In this document: in pieces, positions 6,366 through 10,077 of the stretch
Layout of the letters: every line of letters begins with the position of its first letter
Position numbering within the stretch: the stretch's first letter is position 1
NCBI GenBank assembly: GCA_030151565.1
Contig: JASLDM010000023.1
Location: 1-10,077, forward strand
Source of the DNA: Flavobacterium sp.
GTDB taxonomy: Bacteria; Bacteroidota; Bacteroidia; Flavobacteriales; Flavobacteriaceae
Direction: 5' to 3'
DNA length: 10,077 nucleotides
Notes under the pieces: generated by a model
What the model saw: the letters and a program-made list of their open reading frames with translations, nothing else
Database searches by the model: none
What the model was told of the DNA's origin: nothing
Translations under genes and position numbers: made by a program

Positions 6366-7325
6366 TTATTTTTTTTGTGTTGTAGCCAAATAAGCCAAAA
6401 CATTTTTTTCAATTCGTTCCTCTATATTCGTCACATCTGCTTTTACAAATGGTTCGCCTATAATTTTTTCATACAGTTCAATATAGCGCGCAGACACTGT
6501 AGCAATATACTCGTCTGTCATTTCTGGCACTACTTGTCCCTCTTTACCTTGAAACCCATTGCTTATCAACCATTGTCTCACAAACTCTTTAGACAATTGT
6601 TTTTGAGCCTCTCCACGTTCTTGACGCTCTTGATAACCGTCTGCATAAAAATAACGTGAGGAGTCTGGCGTATGAATTTCATCTATCAATACAATCTTAC
6701 CTTCTTTTGTTTTTCCGAATTCATACTTTGTATCCACCAATATCAATCCAGATTGTTCAGCAATGGCAGTTCCACGCTCAAACAACGCTCGTGTATAGCG
6801 TTCCAATACCAAGTAATCTTCTTCAGATACAATCCCTCTTTCCAAAATAGCCTCTCTCGAAATATCCTCATCGTGCAAGCCCAAAGCCTCTTTAGTAGAT
6901 GGCGTAATAATCGGTTCAGGCAATTTATCATTCTCGCGTAAACCTTCTGCCAAATCTACCCCACAAAGCGTACGCTTACCTGCTGCATATTCACGAGCTG
7001 CGTGTCCTGAAAGATAACCACGTATCACCATTTCCACCTTAAAAGACTCACACACCAGTCCTACCGCCACATTGGGATCAGGAGCTGCTACTAACCAGTT
7101 TGGGACGATATCTGCTGTCATCTCCATAAAACGAGTAGCAATCTGGTTTAATATTTGTCCTTTAAAAGGAATTCCTTTAGGCATCACCACATCAAAAGCA
7201 GAAAGTCTGTCTGTTGCAACCATAACAAGTAAATCGTCGTTGATGGTATAAACTTCACGTACTTTTCCGTGGTATACGGATTGTTGATTTGGAAATTTAA
7301 AATTGGTTGTTGTGATTGTATTCAT
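6366..7325 (-). CDS. purC: Phosphoribosylaminoimidazole-succinocarboxamide synthase (SAICAR synthase)
   Basis: PurC joins CAIR and aspartate with ATP to make SAICAR in de novo purine synthesis, in the cytoplasm. The sequence shows GKVREVYTI (20-28), the nucleotide-binding start of the ATP-grasp-like fold. It then shows ATDRLSAFDVVMPKGIPFKG (37-56), the signature VEMVIRGYLSG (97-107), TPSTKEALGLHDEDIS (141-156), the second signature LVDTKYEFG (196-204), and IDEIHTPDSSRY (214-225), which carries the catalytic and Mg-binding acidic region. At 319 residues it is the longer type seen in Bacteroidota and yeast, rather than the roughly 237-residue enterobacterial form. It sits 28 bp downstream of the 661-residue E1 gene with no promoter or terminator between them, and 2 bp upstream of the nitroreductase gene. 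Other pur genes are not in the window, so it is detached from any pur cluster. Confidence 0.97.
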   Translation of the reverse strand: MNTITTTNFKFPNQQSVYHGKVREVYTINDDLLVMVATDRLSAFDVVMPKGIPFKGQILNQIATRFMEMTADIVPNWLVAAPDPNVAVGLVCESFKVEMVIRGYLSGHAAREYAAGKRTLCGVDLAEGLRENDKLPEPIITPSTKEALGLHDEDISREAILERGIVSEEDYLVLERYTRALFERGTAIAEQSGLILVDTKYEFGKTKEGKIVLIDEIHTPDSSRYFYADGYQERQERGEAQKQLSKEFVRQWLISNGFQGKEGQVVPEMTDEYIATVSARYIELYEKIIGEPFVKADVTNIEERIEKNVLAYLATTQKK

Positions 7326-7353
7326 ATATATAAATTGTGTAGTTCTTTTGCGT

Positions 7354-9339
7354 CTAGTAGGCTAATAAAGCCAAGAGCTCTTTTTCAAATCTTCCTTTCG
7401 GTAAGTATTGATCTTCCAAAGCTTTCACAAATGGAATAGCTGTATCCAAACTCGCCACACGCTTTACAGGTGCGTCTAAGTATTCAAAACAGTTTTCCAT
7501 GATTAGGGCAGAAATATCACTTGCCACCCCTCCAAACATAGAATCTTCTTGTAAGATGATCACTTTGTTTGTTTTTCTAACAGACGCATAGATAGCCTCT
7601 TCATCCAAAGGTTGAAGAGTTCTTAAATCCAATACATCTGCTTTTATGCCTTCATTTTTATCTAAAAAGTCTAATGCCCAATGCACACCTGCACCAAAAG
7701 TAACAATAGTAACATCGCTACCCTCACGCAACAAAGCTGCTTTTCCAAAAGGAATTGTATAGTAATTCACAGGCACCTCTTGATAGACACTTCTATACAA
7801 CTGTTTGTGCTCAAAGAAAATCACCGGGTTAGGATCATTTACAGCTGTATTCATCAATCCTTTTGCATCTACTGGGAAAGCTGGGTAAACCACTTTCAAA
7901 CCTGGTGTTTTTGTAAACCAAGCTTCATTGGTTTGAGAGTGGAAAGGTCCTGCTTGAGTACCACCACCACAAGGCATACGCACTACCACATCTGCTTTTT
8001 CATTCCAGCGGTAATGAATCTTAGCCAAGTAGTTTACAATCGGGTTAAATCCAGTTGAAACAAAATCTCCAAACTGCATCTCCATAATGGCTTTTTTACC
8101 ATTTATAGACAATCCCATAGCGGCAGAAACCACAGCACTCTCACATATAGGTGTATTGCGAATGCGGTCTTTACCAAACAAATCTACAAAACCATCAGAT
8201 ACTTTAAAAGCACCTCCATACTCTGCAATATCTTGCCCCATCATCACTAAGTCTGGATGACGCTCAAACGATTGTTTCAATCCTTCCGAAATGGCATCTA
8301 CAAAACGAATACGGTGAGTTTCTTCAGAAGGTTCAAAAGCTTCGTAGTCATACGGCGCATACATATCGCCTATTTCTTGCTCCAAGCTTGCCTCTATCAT
8401 AGGCTCTTCTTGAACTTTTGCCCAATCTGTATCAATCTCTTTTTTGAAGGCCTTGCGGATTTCTTTATCCAAGTCTTCCGTAAGCACTCCTTGTTCAAAA
8501 AGATAGTTCTTATAGTTCTCCAAAGGATCTTTTAAAGCCCACGTATCCATCAATTCCTGAGGCACATATTTAGTTCCGCTCGCCTCTTCGTGACCGCGCA
8601 TTCTAAATGTTTTAAACTCAATCAATACCGGACGTGGGTTTTCACGCATAGAACGAACAATTGCGTCTAGCGCTGTATACACTTCCAAAATGTTATTCCC
8701 ATCAATAATATGGCTTTCCATTCCGTATCCCTTAGCTCTATCTGCTAAGTTTTCACAACGGTATTGCTCATTGGTAGGAGTAGATAATCCGTAACCATTA
8801 TTTTCGATTACAAATAAAACAGGCAATTCCCATACAGAAGCAATGTTTAATGCCTCGTGAAAATCTCCTTCAGAAGTACCTCCCTCGCCAGTAAATACCG
8901 CCGTTACTTTTTTATCTTTTCTCAATTTATTGGCTAGAGCAATTCCGTCTGCAACCCCCAATTGAGGTCCCAAATGCGAAATCATCCCTACAATATGATA
9001 TTCTTGTGTTCCAAAGTGAAAAGAACGCTCACGCCCTTTTGTAAATCCTTCTCCTTTACCTTGCCATTGTGAAAACAAACGGTACAAAGGAATATCGCGT
9101 GAAGTAAAAACAGCTAAGTTTCTATGCATCGGCAATACGTATTCATCTTGATCTAGCACAGCAGTTACACCCACTGAAATTGCTTCTTGTCCGATTCCTG
9201 AGAACCATTTTGACACTTTCCCTTGACGAATTAAAATAAGCATTTTCTCCTCAACCATACGAGGTTTTAAAAGCTTCTTATATAAGTCTACTAAGACTTC
9301 ATTACTTAAATCTTTCTTGTCGAATTGTATATTTTTCAT
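7354..9339 (-). CDS. Fused E1 alpha/beta branched-chain-type 2-oxo acid dehydrogenase
   Basis: This 661-residue enzyme fuses E1-alpha (about 1-320) to E1-beta (about 343-661). It is the TDP-dependent decarboxylase of a 2-oxo acid dehydrogenase complex, most similar in layout to branched-chain (2-oxoisovalerate) dehydrogenase. The alpha half has GIGQEAISVG (48-57), the Mg/TDP motif GEGGTSEGDF (151-160) with ENNGYGLS (179-186), and the active-site loop FRMRGHEEASGTKY with His250. The beta half has GQDIAEYGGAF (368-378), catalytic Glu400 in TPICESAV, MQFGDF (421-426), and GGGTQAGPFHSQ with His467, then the transketolase C-domain from VTIVTFGAG (543-551). All key residues are present and the linker is short. 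It is the first gene of an apparent operon with purC and a nitroreductase gene. E2 and E3 are not nearby. Substrate specificity within the pyruvate/branched-chain group is inferred, not shown. Confidence 0.9.
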   Translation of the reverse strand: MKNIQFDKKDLSNEVLVDLYKKLLKPRMVEEKMLILIRQGKVSKWFSGIGQEAISVGVTAVLDQDEYVLPMHRNLAVFTSRDIPLYRLFSQWQGKGEGFTKGRERSFHFGTQEYHIVGMISHLGPQLGVADGIALANKLRKDKKVTAVFTGEGGTSEGDFHEALNIASVWELPVLFVIENNGYGLSTPTNEQYRCENLADRAKGYGMESHIIDGNNILEVYTALDAIVRSMRENPRPVLIEFKTFRMRGHEEASGTKYVPQELMDTWALKDPLENYKNYLFEQGVLTEDLDKEIRKAFKKEIDTDWAKVQEEPMIEASLEQEIGDMYAPYDYEAFEPSEETHRIRFVDAISEGLKQSFERHPDLVMMGQDIAEYGGAFKVSDGFVDLFGKDRIRNTPICESAVVSAAMGLSINGKKAIMEMQFGDFVSTGFNPIVNYLAKIHYRWNEKADVVVRMPCGGGTQAGPFHSQTNEAWFTKTPGLKVVYPAFPVDAKGLMNTAVNDPNPVIFFEHKQLYRSVYQEVPVNYYTIPFGKAALLREGSDVTIVTFGAGVHWALDFLDKNEGIKADVLDLRTLQPLDEEAIYASVRKTNKVIILQEDSMFGGVASDISALIMENCFEYLDAPVKRVASLDTAIPFVKALEDQYLPKGRFEKELLALLAY

Positions 9340-9633
9340 AGTTGGTTATAAAGTGGCTAAAATTAAATAATTCTTTACTCAAATACTAAGCATTTACCCT
9401 ATAATATCAACTCATTTATCAACCTTAGCCTTACACCAAAGCGAGCGTGGCTTTTTTGGCGCTCAAGCACGCATTTTATACCCGCATAAATAGACCTGTG
9501 CTTCGTTTGCAAAACCGCGCTTTGCACCATCTCCACACTTTCACCACCCCATAGACTCTTTGCCATTTTAGTATGTTTATGGAAATAATTCTTTGTGAGA
9601 TGTCCGAAATAACAAGAATAATTCAATATATTT
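9340..9633. other. Divergent intergenic region with a GC-rich islet
   Basis: This 294-bp gap between divergent genes must hold both promoters, yet no exact TAnnTTTG element is seen for either one; the nearest, TAGTATTTG on the minus strand at 9390-9382, has one extra base. Positions 9421-9560 are about 49% GC by hand count, against about 22% on one side and 26% on the other. Inside are a hairpin TGCAAA-7 nt-TTTGCA (9508-9526) and two mutually exclusive short stems, GAGCG/CGCTC (9443-9464) and GCGTG/CACGC (9445-9472). An open frame of 75 codons covers 9626-9399 on the minus strand (from MNYSCYF to LINELIL), but it has no recognisable domain and I do not call it a gene. The islet may be a dispersed repeat, an RNA or a gene remnant. 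Confidence 0.5.
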
Positions 9634-10077
9634 ATGAAACAATTATTTGACCAATTAAATTACAACAACAAAATGAAAGATTTGTATTACAAAATCAAAG
9701 TAGCGTTGGAGCAACAAGACTATCAGTCGCTCCACGATATGGAGATTGAAAAACCTGAGTTTTTTAACTGGGTTCAGGAAATTTTTGAAGGTATTCACGT
9801 GAAAAACAATCCAAACAAAACTGCCTTACTTTGGACGGATGGTACAAACACGAAAGAATACACCTTCTTAACCCTTCAGCAACGCTACAACCAATTGATA
9901 AATTTCTTGCAGTCAAAAGGAATAAAACAAGGAGATACCCTTCTTACCCAACTGATGTTGCAACGCATCAACTGGGTAGCTACTTTGGCAACCATCAAAG
10001 CGGGGTATCAACTAGTTCCTGCTGCCAGTATTTTAGGAGCTAATGACTTGGCTTATCGCTTTGAAAAAACAATGCCC
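9634..10077 (+). CDS. Acyl-CoA synthetase / AMP-binding enzyme, N-terminal part (3' truncated by window)
   Basis: Frame is open from ATG 9634 to the window end (148 residues). Residues about 60-146 match the start of the ANL adenylate-forming domain. ALLWTDG (64-70) and YTFLTLQQRYNQLINFL (76-92) are the usual aromatic-start helix, GIKQGDTLL (96-104) is the conserved turn, and ATIKAGYQLVPAASILGANDLAYRF (119-143) is the alpha/beta segment typical of medium-chain acyl-CoA synthetase or acetyl-CoA-synthetase-like members. These enzymes activate a carboxylic acid with ATP and load it on CoA. The P-loop and catalytic lysine lie beyond the window, so activity and substrate cannot be assessed. An internal ATG at 9673 (Met14) is an alternative start; 9634 is preferred as the first in frame. 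The gene is divergent from the E1 operon; both could serve acyl-CoA metabolism, though that link is only inferred. Confidence 0.85.
   Translation, partial: MKQLFDQLNYNNKMKDLYYKIKVALEQQDYQSLHDMEIEKPEFFNWVQEIFEGIHVKNNPNKTALLWTDGTNTKEYTFLTLQQRYNQLINFLQSKGIKQGDTLLTQLMLQRINWVATLATIKAGYQLVPAASILGANDLAYRFEKTMP

Noticed and set aside
9399..9626. Minus-strand 75-codon frame between the divergent genes
   Set aside because: No recognised domain, no promoter or start-site support, and it spans the GC-rich islet, where stop codons are rarer. It is described within the intergenic region instead of being called a gene.
9831..10043. Plus-strand 70-codon frame
   Set aside because: It is out of frame within the acyl-CoA synthetase coding sequence, which has clear family motifs.

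Overview
The window looks like chromosomal DNA from a member of the Bacteroidota, most likely class Flavobacteriia. The evidence is AT-rich intergenic DNA, no obvious Shine-Dalgarno sites, TAnnTTTG-type -7 promoter elements, a DUF5020-type outer-membrane protein, and two E1 dehydrogenases with alpha and beta subunits fused in one chain. A Flavobacterium- or Myroides-like host is my guess; the genus cannot be fixed from this sequence alone.

Left part (1-2816). The window opens with the last 28 codons of a plus-strand gene that resembles the C-terminus of a core-2/I-branching glycosyltransferase. A plus-strand acidic DUF4375/DMP19-like protein follows (146-685). Convergent to it are two minus-strand genes: a DUF5020 secreted/outer-membrane protein (725-1435) and a PLP-dependent alpha-oxoamine synthase (1551-2816), separated by a clear minus-strand terminator.

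Central part (3070-9339), all minus strand. Reading in the direction of transcription, a conventional fused E1 alpha/beta 2-oxo acid dehydrogenase (7354-9339) is followed by purC (28 bp gap) and a nitroreductase-family flavoprotein (2 bp gap). This looks like a three-gene operon ending at a stem-loop at 5571-5606. Next comes a separately terminated, larger and divergent fused E1 (3070-5475). It has a striking change in its thiamine diphosphate/Mg motif: GEG...NN of the neighbour becomes GNA...DD. No E2 or E3 gene lies in the window, so both E1 enzymes must use partners encoded elsewhere.

Right edge (9340-10077). An intergenic stretch of about 290 bp contains an islet near 49% GC flanked by DNA of 22-26% GC. 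It could be a dispersed repeat or a structured element. A divergent plus-strand acyl-CoA synthetase/AMP-binding enzyme then starts and runs off the end.

Most of the window is core metabolism: branched-chain or other 2-oxo acid oxidation, purine synthesis, and a lipid-type acyl condensation. I saw no mobile element, CRISPR array, tRNA, rRNA or defence system. The observations most worth following up are the altered cofactor motif of the 801-residue E1 and the GC-rich islet.
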